A stretch of DNA of 64,000 nt from Lichenostomus cassidix. Lineage: Eukaryota > Chordata > Aves > Passeriformes > Meliphagidae. The stretch's first letter is position 1, and each line of letters begins with the position of its first letter. A program made the position numbers and the translations under genes. Below, in pieces: positions 8,966-20,720 of this stretch. The notes beneath the pieces are model-generated. The model was not told where the DNA came from and did no database searches. It saw nothing but the letters and a program-made list of their open reading frames with translations. The DNA lies in the NCBI GenBank assembly GCA_008360975.2, contig CM039211.1:72831663-72895662 (forward strand), given 5' to 3'.

Positions 8966-9436
8966 CCCGCTGCAGATACTGCCCCGTTAAGGATTAAAGC
9001 ATTTTTCGTTCAAATTGCGATGCCTGGGGGGTGGCTGTGCGGGCTGGATGCCCCCAACCCTTTCCCAAGACCCCATCCCACTAGAATCGCTGCTTTTAAA
9101 GTATTTGCATTATGAGCGTAGTTATCATTTTAACACAGCTCCAACAGGCTGGAGGTTGCATTCATTTTTTCTAGATCGATTGAAAGTTTCTTTTCTTTCT
9201 TCGTTTTTAACTATCTTTGAGATTTAAAATCTGAATATGCAAAAGGATTTAGAAGACAGGAAGAGGTTTGGTCTCATCCCCCTTAACTAGTGCCAGGTGC
9301 TTCAGAGAAACACATGCAACACTAGAAAAAAAATCTTTCAAAAATAAGTTTGGGTGGGTTGTTTATTGTTTGGAGTTCCATTTGTTTGTTTTCTTGACCA
9401 CAGGCATTTATCTGATCCTAGACAGATTCAGTAGGG
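8966..9436. other. Single-copy AT-leaning DNA, no gene seen
   Basis: Includes a TTGCATTATGAGCGTAG word near 9105 and a T-rich patch near 9190. Nothing else is recognisable. Confidence 0.5.
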
Positions 9437-9561
9437 CTTTTTTTTTTGTGGTTTGGTTTGGGTTTTTTGTTTGTATTTTTTTTTCAGGGGGTGTTTGGTG
9501 GTTTGGTTTTGGGTTTTTTTTTTTTGGTGGGGTTTTTTTTTGGTTTTTTTTTTTTTTTGGT
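9437..9561. repeat. T/G-rich simple repeat
   Basis: About 125 bases of T runs with TGG, TTTGG and GGGG units, entirely T/G on the plus strand apart from rare A/C. Several GGG runs separated by long T loops. Confidence 0.85.
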
Positions 9562-11394
9562 CTCTTTCCTTGGCTGGGCTCCTTGCAGTGTCCCCAGCCT
9601 AGCACGGGTTCTTGTCACCTCTACTGTCCTCCCCGCTCAGCTCCAGCTCAGTGGAAGGAGTCAGGGGCAGGACTTCTGAGCTACCATGCAGTAGAAGGGA
9701 GGCTTCCAGCTCCAGATCTGAGTTGTAAACGACAAAATCCCTTGTGAAAAAGCCTTTAGGCAGACATCTCAAGAAGAAACCCTTAATAAGAGTCGTCTCC
9801 TTTGGGGGGTAGATTGGGAGCAGTTATCTCCTCCTTAAAGCACATTTTTCCTTTTTCACATCGCAGGCCCTCTCTGCCATAGTCTTGATTTTCATTTGGC
9901 TCCAGGCTTGCAAAATTGGATTGTCTGGAATTAGGCAACTTGAATATAGTTCCTCTTGATGTCGCAGAATTTTTTTTCCCCAGCAAGGAGGAATATCACA
10001 CATGCAGGATCAGGCCCCCAGTGGAAGATAAGTCTGTGGGCAACCTACTCAGGCTCAAAGGCAGTAATATTTACCTGTTGCTGTGTTGCCATTGTTACCT
10101 TCTTCTTATTATGATATCTATAAAAATTTGCCCCAAAAGCTCAAAGAATATTGCTTATCTATTTCCAGAAACATCCTCCACTCCTTTGTCTTGACTAGCA
10201 AAGCACTGGCTTCCGGACACCCAGGGGACAATCTTCCTCCAGAGCCTCCTGGTGTAAATCTAAGAACCATCTTGAAGCCAGTGGGCTACAATTCATTTTA
10301 TTACCCCAGTGTTAATCTAGGATAGGTGCATAAAAACTGTTAGGACAATTAATCTGAATTAATTTCCAAAGTGAATTAAATTAAATTGAATGAAGACCAC
10401 CTGAATTCTGAATAAGAACAACCTTCACAGGGGTTTAATGCAGTTTAATTAATCCACTTTTAAATTCTCACCTTCAGCTAATTTGGGTTATTTTCCTGAG
10501 TGTCCCCACGTAGGCAAAATCTTAGAGGTAAACGTGACTCAGGGGAATTCCTCTGGATTTACCCAGATGTAATTTAGAACAGAAATATATCCTCTAATAC
10601 TCTTTGACCACGGCACAGAAATGATGCAGAAATGAAAGATATATAAATTGTGCTGCTGCATGGAGCTCAGCTTTGGGAAGGAAACCTTTCCCAAAAGTTT
10701 GGAGGTTTTATTGCTTTTCTGTCTGCTCTTTCCCTGTCCCTCTGTGTGTATAAATGCAGGTTGGTGTGCATGCAGATGTACACATTACAGAAGTGTGCAC
10801 TATTTTACTTTGCTCTATTTGTTTATTCCATTAAATGTTCTCCTCTGTGCACCTGGGACTCCCATTGAAGTTAAAGTGGGAGCTAAAGAAACAGCAGGAT
10901 CAGCTGGCTGGGAGAGAGCTTAGCTCTGCACCTCCATAGTGGAAATAGGATGGCAAATCTGAAACCCACAGCCACTCAGGGCACAGCAATCTAGGACAAA
11001 TTCACAAAGGAAAGGTTGTCCTTCAGGGAGCAAGGCCCCTTCTACTGGCTGAGGAAGTGTCATCAGCTTTACAAAGGTTGTAGGTACAAGTGATGTTGTT
11101 GCAATATGATCCCAACATTGCAGTATTTTTGAGGTAGTAGTCCTCCAGTTTTAATGGTGCTTGGTAAATTGAGAAAAACAACTGGAGCACATATAGGAGG
11201 GTTTCAATTTTCTCCTCCCTAAAAAGCTATTCCAAACAGCTGATTTGTTATTTCAGCATATAAGGCAATTATACCAGGCACTTGCTTTTTTAAAACAGTT
11301 ATTTTTAAAATTCAGGGAATTATTTTTCCTTCTGAAATCAGTGGCTGCAGGACTCGTGGGTTAAAAGCTCACTAAATTGCATTCCATTGCTAAT
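9562..11394. other. Single-copy intergenic DNA, no gene seen
   Basis: Non-repetitive. 10330-10500 is AT-rich with repeated AATTAA/TTTAATTAAT words that could be homeodomain sites. No exon-like feature or mobile element is visible. Confidence 0.5.
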
Positions 11395-11487
11395 ATCATA
11401 GAACCATAGAACCATAGAATGGTTTGACTTGGAAAGGACCTGAAAGATAATTTATTTCTAACCTTTCTGAGATGGGCAGGGACATCA
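11395..11487 (-). mobile_element. CR1 LINE fragment, 3' end
   Basis: Begins with the inverted tail CATAGAACCATAGAATGGTTTG, which is the reverse complement of the CR1 ATTCTATG terminal repeat, followed by CTTGGAAAGGACCTGAAAGAT. Diverges after GATGGGCAGGGACATC. This is the CR1 copy nearest to SKOR2. Confidence 0.85.
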
Positions 11488-12285
11488 TGAGTCTCTCTCT
11501 GGTGCCTCTGAGGACAGATCCTCTAGGGCAGAGCAGTCTTCTCCAAGCAGATACATGTGCCAAACATCCCAGATTGTCACAATAACAGAATCTCTGAAAA
11601 AACTCTTCAAATAACCATATCAGTGGGGTAAGGTATAGTGGTATGATCATTCCAGAGCACATCCAGAAACCTGGAATTTTACTCCTTAGTACAATGAATT
11701 ACTGCATGACCTTGGAGAGAGCCATTTATAGACCAAAGTTTTAAAGATAAGCTCTCAGATAAGAGTGCCCTGTGAGTAATCTGGTGTGCTGCTCATCTGT
11801 CCAGACTGGGCATCTCTGAAAATCAATCTCCTTTGGATTGGGATTTCTCAGTTGACATACCTAAGTTGGAAAAATACGACCTCTTCTTCAAGCCTCAATT
11901 TATGCACCTGGAAAGGATGTGTGTATGTGTATGAATGTGTTTAGGGAACATCACTCACCTACCAGCATCTCAGAGAGATTTTGTAAAATGTAGTTGAGTT
12001 TAAAACTCAAACATACCCTAGCCTTCATTCTCACTTTTTCACAATGCACTTGAAAATAAATAAATAACCAAATATCATAGCTAAAAGCATCTCTGAAAAG
12101 CTGCATAAAATGAGATTCCCAAGAATTTAGAAACTATGTAGTAACCTCATGGTTTGATTCAGGTATTTCCAGACTCATCAGGACAAAAGATTTCTGCCAG
12201 TCTTGCAGTCCTTCTTGCCATCCAAATTTCAATTTCATGCAACATAAGATAATCAACCTTCTGACCCATTCAATTAAGAAATTTG
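11488..12285. other. Single-copy intergenic DNA, no gene seen
   Basis: Nothing recognisable beyond a short GTGTGTATGTGTATGAATGT word near 11920. Confidence 0.5.
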
Positions 12286-12425
12286 GAGGCACTTTGGAAA
12301 AATTCAAGGCCAGGCTGGACGAGGCTTTGAGCACCCTGGTCTGGTGGAAGTGTCCCTGCTCATGGCAGGGGGTCAGAATAAGATGGTCTTTAATGTCTCT
12401 TCCAACCCAAACCATTCTATGATTC
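12286..12425 (+). mobile_element. CR1 LINE fragment, 3' end
   Basis: Carries AAGGCCAGGCTGGACGAGG, GGAAGTGTCCCTGCTCATGG and the terminal CCATTCTATGATTC. Plus orientation, 5'-truncated. Confidence 0.9.
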
Positions 12426-12569
12426 AAAGGAAACTGGCCCTAACAATTTGCCAAATTTAAAAACAGCAACAACCCAATGGAGTCAATCTTTACAATGGAC
12501 CAAGAAGATATTCAAATCAGGAAGAAGCAAATTTTATGGCACCTACACCTAACACAAAAAGTGAGCATG

Positions 12570-12795
12570 TGGCCTCGAGTAGTGCCAGGGGAGGCTTAGA
12601 TTGGATATTAGGGAAAATTTCTTGATGGAAAGGGTTGTCCAGCTCCACAGGCTGCCCAGGGCAGTAGTGGAGTCCCCATCCCTGGAGTAATTGGCACTTG
12701 GGGACAAGAATTAATGGTGAACTTTGCAGCACTGGGTGAATGGTTGTACTTTATGGGCTTAGAGATCTTTTGCAATCTAAATAATTCTGTGATTC
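12570..12795 (+). mobile_element. CR1 LINE fragment, second 3'-tail type
   Basis: Shows GATTGGATATTAGG, AAAGGGTTGTCCAG, GGGCAGTAGTGGAGTCCCC, GGCACTTGGGGACA and a terminal ATAATTCTGTGATTC. The tail differs from the copy at 12286-12425, so it belongs to another CR1 subfamily. Same orientation, about 145 bases apart. Confidence 0.85.
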
Positions 12796-13879
12796 TTCCA
12801 CCTGATGCTCCTACCACCTCCTGCTGGGGTTGGGACCACTCATTTAGGCAAGCTGATGGCTTCTGCCTTGACATCAGCTTATCTAATCACCTCTGCTCTT
12901 ACCTTGCCAATTCTTTTGTTGCTGCCATCCCCATATTTATAATTTAGGTATTTCCAGAACCCAGGACTTCACTGGTGTAGCAGAAGTTTCAAGGGTTAGT
13001 GAATTTTCACCAGTGGCAGAACCAGTTTAATTCCCTTTCTGTGCTTACTTTTCGAGTTCCTCCACTATGGTTCAGCTTCCCTTTATCTGTGATAACCCTT
13101 GTGTCTGCAGGGTCACCTTTCAGCCTGAAGCAGTGAAATGCTGCACAGAAAACAAAATTTTCTACTTCCACAAGAGGAGTGTTCCTGATCACAACAGAAA
13201 AACACTGAGAGGAGTCTTAAAAATATCTACAGCTGATTTTGACATCAGGAAAAAAAATTACAAGGATTTGTCCCTAGCATAACTTTCTGAATAAGTCCCT
13301 ATATTAGGTACCTTAAAAAAGGACTTTTATTTCACAGTGATGCTAACAGACATTGGTAAGCTGATGTTTAGAAATCAAGCAAGGACATAACTAATTTCAA
13401 AAGAACACCACCACAGATTAGTTTTGCCCAGAAATTAAAGTCTTTCCTATCTGCTTTTGCTCGGGATTGTTAATTAATTGGTAGGTGATAAACACAGACA
13501 GCAGTTTTGCAGGAGTAGAAACATGAGGATATCATGGACTAGCTTTCCTGGTGTTATGCTATTAAGTCACAGTCCAATTTCCAGGAAAGAGACCCTACAG
13601 AAAAGACATGAGAGGCATTTTTGAAGAGATGCCTACAAGCCATCTGCAGCCAGGCTGCTTTTCGTACAGCAGTGAGCCCTTCTTTGAGCCTGACCTTGTT
13701 GGTTTGCCTCTTTCACAGTTCCAGCCCCAAGCTGGGGTGGATGGTTGAAGTCCTTGGTCAGGCTTGGGGTGCTCACCAGACCTGCAGGACAGCCCAATTT
13801 AATTCCTTCCTTTGCTAACAGCTGCTACTCATGGCTGGATGTGAACCACGCTAGTGGTTTTATCTCTCTTTATGAATTC
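12796..13879. other. Single-copy intergenic DNA, no gene seen
   Basis: Ordinary composition. AATTAATTGG near 13470 is the only notable motif. Confidence 0.5.
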
Positions 13880-14165
13880 ACAGAATCCCAAAATGGTTTG
13901 GGTCAGAAGAGACCTTCATGAGCATCCAGTGCCACCTCCTGCCATGGGCAGAGACACCTTCCACTATCCCAGGTAGCTCCAAGCCTCATCCAGCTGGATC
14001 CCTGGAGTGTCCTGACCTTGGACCCTGTCAGGGGTGAGGCACTCACAGCTTCTCTGGACAGCCTGTGCCAGAGCCTCATCACCCTCACAGCCAGGAATTC
14101 CTTCCCAATGCCCAATCTAAACCTGCTTCCTTTCTGTTTAAAACAATTCCTTCTTGTCCTACCAA
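13880..14165 (-). mobile_element. CR1 LINE fragment
   Basis: Starts ACAGAATCCCAAAATGG and continues CTGCCATGGGCAGAGACACC, CCTGTGCCAGAGCCTCATCA and CCTTCTTGTCC, all reverse-complement CR1 words. The internal part after CTGGATCC is diverged. Confidence 0.9.
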
Positions 14166-15488
14166 CTTCTTTCCAGGACAATCCTAAGTGCCCTCAATTC
14201 ATCACTGCAGGGTTTAAGGAGACATCTCTGGTGCCTGGATTGCTGCTGGATTATGCACACACTGTGCTTTTACCCAGTGAATTTCTGCCTTGGGAAATAA
14301 ACCCAAAATACCACTCGGTGGACACCCCTGCTCCCCTAATCTGCTCTTCACAAGCTCTCTGATCCCCACTCTGCCAAGTGCCACTTCTGCTGCAGGTAAG
14401 GCAGACATGTGTCCCCCTCAGGGACGCAGGACAGGGAATGCCAGTCCCTTGGGGACAAATTCAGAGATCATCTCCCAGACATGCAGCCACCTCTTGCGTG
14501 AAGGGGTGTCAGTTTCCCTGACCTCATTCACTGAAGCAATTCTGTAAATGTGCTCCTTTGGCTGAGTTTTAGGAAGCAAGGAGTCAGAGCATCTACTTTG
14601 CCTATTCATATTTGCTGCTGCCAAAGGAACTGAAAGGCCATTAGCAGCCCTGCTGGTCTTTCAGCATTGGAACTAAACACCTTTAACCCCAGAGGGCTTC
14701 ACAGCAGTAGGAAAAACCCCATGCTTGTAAGGTCTCCAGCCCTTTATTACTTTTTTCCATCATGATTACCTTGGCTCCAGAAAGTTTTAATACCGTTCAA
14801 AATTCAATCCAGTTTTATTGACATCTCTAGTTTTGCCAAACAGTTAAACTGAAGCAGACGGCATGAATTTCAGTCAATCAATATTCATTTAAAACTGGAC
14901 ACCCATATGTAAGCATACTCTCTCCTTGGCAATGAGTAGGGAGGCTAAACAATCAATCCACACTTGTATTTAAACTCGGTGACTGCATTTTCAAAAACCC
15001 CCACATAAGGCAAAATTGAATGGTTGAATAAGGCAACATGTGATTTCTGTTATGTTATTATTAATAATTAATAATTCACTTAATAACACAGCGGGAGCCT
15101 AATCCAAAACCCACTGATGTCAATAGATTTCTTTCCAGTACACTCAGTAGCACCAAAGCAGACACAAAAGCTCAGGTTTTTAGCAGCTTTTAAGCACCTT
15201 CATCCTGTGTTGGGCTCAGACACCTTCTGCTTCATGGCCTCTTGGCTTAGAGCAAGGCAGTGAAGTGGCTGTGATATGATACAGTGAATGATTGAGTGTG
15301 GTGGGAGTAGGGTGAGTAACAGAGAGTAGATAAAGAGCTGTCCAGTTACATGTGGCAGGGCTAGATTTAAATTTTGGCCTTACAGCACTGGTTGAATATG
15401 CCCACCTCTTCTGTTTTGGGTATACAACATGTCAGACTGATGTTTATTGTCATACTTCAGTATAACAAGCAGATTGCATCCATTATTG
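14166..15488. other. Single-copy intergenic DNA, AT-rich patch
   Basis: 14760-15110 is AT-rich with TTATTATTAATAATTAATAATTC near 15055, a possible homeodomain-site cluster. No gene. Confidence 0.5.
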
Positions 15489-15887
15489 ACAGGCTGGGAG
15501 AGCTGGGGGTGTTCAGCTGGACAAGAGAAGCTCCAGGGAGAGCTCAGAGCTCCTGCCAGGGCCTAAAGGGGCTCCAGGAGAGCTGCAGAGGGACTGGGGA
15601 CAAGGCATGGAGGGACAGGACACAGGGAATGGCTTCCCAGTGCCAGAGGGCAGGGAGAGATGGGATCTTGGGAAGGAATTGCTGGCTGTGAGGGTGGTGA
15701 GGCCCTGGCACAGGGTGCCCAGAGCAGCTGTGGCTACCCCTGGATCCCTGGCAGTGTCCAAGGCCAGGCTGGACAGGGCTTGGAGCAACCTGGAACAGTG
15801 GAAGGTGTCCCTGCCCATGGCAGGGGGTGGAACATGATGGTCTTGAAGGTCCTTTCCAGCCCAAAACATTTTATCATTCTGTGATTC
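15489..15887 (+). mobile_element. CR1 LINE fragment, passerine CR1-J-like tail
   Basis: About 400 bases. Runs from GACAGGCTGGGAGAGCTGGG through CAGTGCCAGAGGGCAGGG, GCCCTGGCACAGGGTGCCC, CCCTGGATCCCTGGCAG and TGCCCATGGCAGGGGGT to CATTCTGTGATTC. The tail type is one I associate with songbird CR1 subfamilies, which supports the organism call. Confidence 0.92.
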
Positions 15888-18139
15888 ACAGCTGTCATAC
15901 ATTATCTGCATCTCTATTTCAGACTCTGGCTGTGTAAAAGATAAGAAGGTCCAGGAAACAGCAAGCTGTTACGTTTACTTAAAACTTTCCCTGGCCTTTT
16001 CCTGGCTGCCATCAACATCTTCAAGGCAGCTTCTGAGAAGTGCTGTGACAGCCAGACACCCAGGACCTGGACATCTGGACCTTAAAGCAAATATTGTGGT
16101 TATTATTATTACTGTTTTGCCTCCCTAATTAACCAGTTGGGCACTTGCCAGCTCTTTCTCTCTGTATTGCAAGGATTGTTTCCATTGGGTTTAGGCAGAC
16201 AGTCTTACTTTAAGATCCCTATTGATCAGCTGCCATTCTCACATGGTTAAAGCACTCCTCTTGGGGAACTCTCTAGTGTTTTAAGTGCACACAGTTACTC
16301 TCATGACTGGCTTGTAAACAGGTTTTAATGGGGCTATTAGTGTAAAAGGACAGGAAACTTTCAAAAACAGCCTTTTAAATATTCATGAAGATGTTTAATC
16401 TGGTGCTTAATCACCACTGTTTGCATATCAGAAAAGTGGGGGGCGGCAGCAGTTCCTTGCTGTTAACTTCAATAGGACATTAATAAACAGTCTTAGACTC
16501 ACAATTAATGCCTAAACGGCAGCCAAACTCTTAAAAAAGCATGCCCCACCTTCTGCAGAAGAGCTTCCCAAAACTGGTGTCCAAGGAGAGCGTTAGCTCC
16601 CAGGAGAGGAGGTTCAGGGTCAGGCTCTGCTCTTGCCCATGCTGAGCATGGTGTGACCTGTACCTTCTGCACTGGCTGTGTCCTATTGGGTCACAAGGGC
16701 ATCAGACTGGACTTTGCTGCCTGGCTGGAGGGTCCAGAGCCTCAGGGGACCTCCCCAAAGCAGCTGTGCTCAAGTGGGATGCACTGTGTCTTGTGTCTGT
16801 CCCGCATTTGGGCTGGATGAGCCCTCCAGGAGATGCCACTATCTCCCCACTCCTAACAATGGATCATCTACTCATGCTTTCCTTCCAGCAAAGCTCTGGT
16901 TCAGACTTTCAGTTGGTGCAAGGGCATGAAAGACCACCTATTTAAGTGGTTTAAGCAGTGATTTTATCCCAGTGTCCCGTTCTCTGCAACCCCTACTGAC
17001 TTCCTGGCCATGCATGTGGTCATTTGCTCTCTGCTCTGACCTGCCCCAGGAGCCTTATGACTTGGGCAAAGGCAGAGTGAGAGAAACACAAAATTCCAGC
17101 GTCTGTGGTGCTTTAGGTGTGGATTTTAGCCATTTCTTTGGTAATTTTTGTAATACATGTTTTAGTTTCATTTAAAAAGTAGAGGCGGAAAGGATAGTAT
17201 TTCCCCAGTGGGAGAGACTTCATGCAATTTTAAAAACGTGCATTATTTAATCCAGCAGGCATTAAGATGCCTTGAGCTGTTAACACCTGTTGTGGAAATC
17301 CATAATACACAGGCTTAAAAAACCAACAACCCTGAGAGACCCATAAAGGTTCCTGCAGAGCTGTCGTCGCCTCGTGTGTCAATGAGTACTTAAGGGCCCT
17401 GAAATCTGTGGCTGAACTCACTTACTGAGCACGTGCTTTCTCTTCAGCTCAAAAAAAAAATTCCTTAGGATAATTTCATTGAAAAAAAAAAGAATAATGA
17501 ATATGAAACACCAGTGAATTGCATTTCTTACTCAAACCTCTCATGCATTTTTCATACATTTCCCCACCCAGGCGCCTAAATGCACGAGCTTATAGTCTAT
17601 GTTACTACCTTGTAAAACTCCATGTAAAACTTCAGCCAGAATATTTTTTAGTGCTTTGACACACAGTCGTTTAACCTATGTCAAATCCAGGCAGCCTGCC
17701 CTCAGCTGGGGAGGTCACCACCAACTTCCACAAAGGTAGATAAAAAAAAATTATATTCCCAATAGGAAATACAAGGGGAAAGCAAAAGTCCCCGGGGAAA
17801 GTGGGAAAGAAACTCTTAAGTGTGATTTTGCATTAGCAACACCTGTGCTCACTTCATCTTCATAATCAGCAGAAACCTGTTACGCTGTGAAGTCCTGGCT
17901 GTGCTAGAGCTAGTGGAAGTTTTCCCATTGAAACAACAGGATCCCTCTGATGGGAACTCTCTAATGGGACCACCTGGAATTTAGACAGCTGCCTTCAACA
18001 AGGATCTGAGTTTTTGGTGCCATTTGAGCCCCTCCAGGGTGTGTTTTTGGCCTGTCACATACCTTGTTGTCCCATGTCAGACTGTTGACGCCACCTGGAT
18101 GCTCCTCCCATCCTGGGGTGTCTGGGAAGTCCTGGGTGA
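15888..18139. other. Single-copy intergenic DNA, no gene seen
   Basis: Contains the candidate element at 16255-16520 and A-runs near 17450 and 17480. Otherwise nothing recognisable. Confidence 0.5.
16255..16520. promoter_or_regulatory. Candidate conserved noncoding block
   Basis: Non-repetitive AT-rich DNA with TTTTAAATATTCATGAAG, GTTTAATCTGGTGCTTAATC, TTTGCATATCAG (octamer-like) and CATTAATAAACAG. Motif clustering only. Confidence 0.3.
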
Positions 18140-19340
18140 CAGAAAAAAGGGAAAAATAGCACCCATCTTTAAAAAAGGACAAAAGCAGCACCTTGGGAAT
18201 TTCTGACCTGTCAGCCTGACATTTGTACCTGGGAAGATCATGGATCAGCAGCTGTGCTAAGGGACATGGTGGACAGGGAGGTGATTTGAGACAGAACAGA
18301 TTCACCAAGGGAAAATCCTGTCTGATTCAACATAGTGGCTTTCTTTGATGAAGTAACTATATCAGTGGATCAGGGAAGAGCTAAAGATGTCATTTATCCG
18401 GACCTCTGTAAAGCCTTTGATATGGTCTCCCACAACATCCTTCAATCCAAACTGGAGAGTGATAGATTCAATGGGTAAACTATAGATGGATTAGGAAATG
18501 GTTGGATGGTTACATCCAGAGGGTTGTGGTCAATGGCTCAGAGTCCTGATGGACAGCAGGGACAGGTGGTGTCCCTCAGAGGTCCATATGGCCACTGCTG
18601 TTATTGAATGTCTTCATTACTGACAGAGGGACCTGACAGGCTGGAGAAGTGGCCCAAGGGAATCTCAGGAGGTTTAACAAGGCCAAGGGTACGAGCTGCA
18701 CCTTGGTAGGGGAAACCTCTGGGATCAATCTAAGCTGGGATGAGCAGATGGAGCAGCCCTGGAGAAGGCAGAAGGTGCTGTAGGTGAGAGCTGCACCTGC
18801 CCTGAACCCTCTGTGCCCTGGGTTGAGCCCAGTGTGGGCAGCAGGGAGGGGAGGATTCTGCCCCTCTGCCCCTATGCTCAGGTGAGAGCTCACCTGCAGA
18901 GCTGCCCCAGCCCTGGGAACAACAGCACAAGGAGCTGGAGCTGCTGCAGCCAGGCCAGAGGAGGCACCAGGATGAGCAGACAGATGGAGCAGCCCTGCTG
19001 TGGGGAAAGGCTGAGGGAATTTAGATTGTTCAGCCTGGAGAAGAGAAGTTTTGGGGTAATTTAACTGCAGTCTTCCAGTGCCTGAAGGGCAATTTCAGGC
19101 AAAATGGGACAAGACATTATAAAAGCCTGGAGCGAGAGGACAAGGCAGAATGTCTTCAAGCTGAGAGCAGATTTAGATGAGATATTAGGAGAAAAATCTT
19201 CCCTGTAAGGATGGTGAGACTCTGGCACAGAGAAGCTGTGGTTGCCCTTGGATCCCTGGCAGCGTCCTAGGCCAGGTTGGACAGGGCTTGGAGCAGCCTG
19301 GGATAGTGGGAGGTGTCCCTGCCCATGATTCCATGATTCC
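18140..19340 (+). mobile_element. Decayed CR1 LINE with partial reverse transcriptase
   Basis: The longest mobile element in the window. The conceptual plus-strand protein shows CR1-type reverse transcriptase pieces: IFKKGQK with LGNF and PVSLT near 18170-18220, DLCKAFDMVSHNIL at 18401-18442, and WI-K-WLDG followed by RVVVNGSES near 18485-18550. VPQ then leads to LLLNVFITD where the family has GPxLFNIFIND. The FADD catalytic box that should follow is absent: the sequence jumps from FITD to the downstream LE-W-A-G-NL-RFNKAK region. Stops and shifts also interrupt it. The 3' part from about 18950 has FSLEKR-like and SLAVS-like CR1 words and ends CCATGATTCCATGATTCC. It cannot encode an active enzyme. 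Confidence 0.9.
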
Positions 19341-20604
19341 TTGGCTTGTGTTAAGGCAGCTGGGTTGAGTCCTGTGCTTGAGCACCAAAATCCCCCCACT
19401 GGGCCCATTCTGTATGGCCTCAGCTACAGGAGACAGGTCCCACCTTGCTGCGGGGTAAGACAAATCCTACAGCTGAGAGAGAGTTTTATCACAGGGATAA
19501 TTAGAAACTTTCCTACCTGCCTTTATTAACTAAATAATTTTATAATTAGTTTGCAGCACTCAAGCCATTTCAGCAGCAGGCAAAGAAATCTCTGAGGAAG
19601 GCAGGGAATACCAAGATTGTTTATTGAAGCATCCTAGGAAATTTTTCACAGTGGCTGTCTCCTGTGGTGGACTCCTTGGGGACAAGTGAGAATCTCAGCA
19701 ATTTTATGAAACTTACTTAACAGTCTATCGATATTCAGATGAGGAGAACAGAAGGCAGGAGGACAGGTTACATCACCCTGAAGAAAATCAAAGAGAAAGC
19801 TGTCACAGGTATGAGAAAAGCCATGGTCAGGCTCAGGCTGGGAACTCATGCTGGTTGTGGTTATGTGCCTGGCACATGACTTGGGGACATTACTCCAGTT
19901 AAAGTTTTCCTCTGTTTCTCTGCTGGAGTTGGAGGATTTTTTTATATCAGAGCACAAATGAGATGTTTTTTCTATATTATTCTTGATTTCTAAGCATCTC
20001 TGTCTCAGCAAGGCGCAGATTAAGTCCCACTTAGCTTGTGCTTGAATTTTACAGCTTGGCACTCAGCTGATGATGTCTTTCTTGAAAGGATCTCATGGCA
20101 CTTAAAGAACAAGGCTTTTGGTTTGACAACACCATTAGACAGGACCTTATCTTCAAGTAAAGCTGCTCAAATTTATCCAGGCAGAAAATTCTGAGGCTAG
20201 AAGCATAGCTGTTAATTCTGTTTTGTAAACCACATGTAGCATATTTTTTAAATAGCACTGGTTGTAAAAGATAATTATAATTTGTCTAAAAACACTTCTC
20301 TCTCCCTGACTTGGATAAATTTTGATTAATTGCTTTGGGAAATATTTCAGTAACAAATGTAGTAAAAATGGAAGAACTGAATCTATTTTAAAAAGCTGTG
20401 GAATTAAATAAAGGTGAATTTTTGATATTTTTTAACTAAAACTGACACTTTCCCCAAAAAGTGTAAAGAAAAAATATGAGCATGTGGAATAATCCTACTC
20501 AGCTAGAATGGTGATTCCTTGTGATCACTTCTAAGATCTATCCTGAAACTACACCCAGCACTGGAACAACAAAAGGAAGAGAATTTTCAAAGTTGTTTTC
20601 AAGG
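19341..20604. other. Single-copy intergenic DNA, no gene seen
   Basis: Ordinary composition. AT-rich near 20250-20420. No exon or repeat recognised. Confidence 0.5.
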
Positions 20605-20720
20605 CATAAAATCATAGATTTGTTTGAATTAGAAGGTTAAAGCTCATCTCCTTTCAACTCCTCTGCCATGGGCAGGGATATCTTCCACTAGACCAGGTTG
20701 CTCAACCTGGCCCTGACTGT
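20605..20720 (-). mobile_element. CR1 LINE fragment, 3' end
   Basis: ATAAAATCATAGATTTGTTTG, then CTGCCATGGGCAGGGATATC and CTTCCACTAGACCAGGTTGC. Diverged beyond about 20720. Confidence 0.85.
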
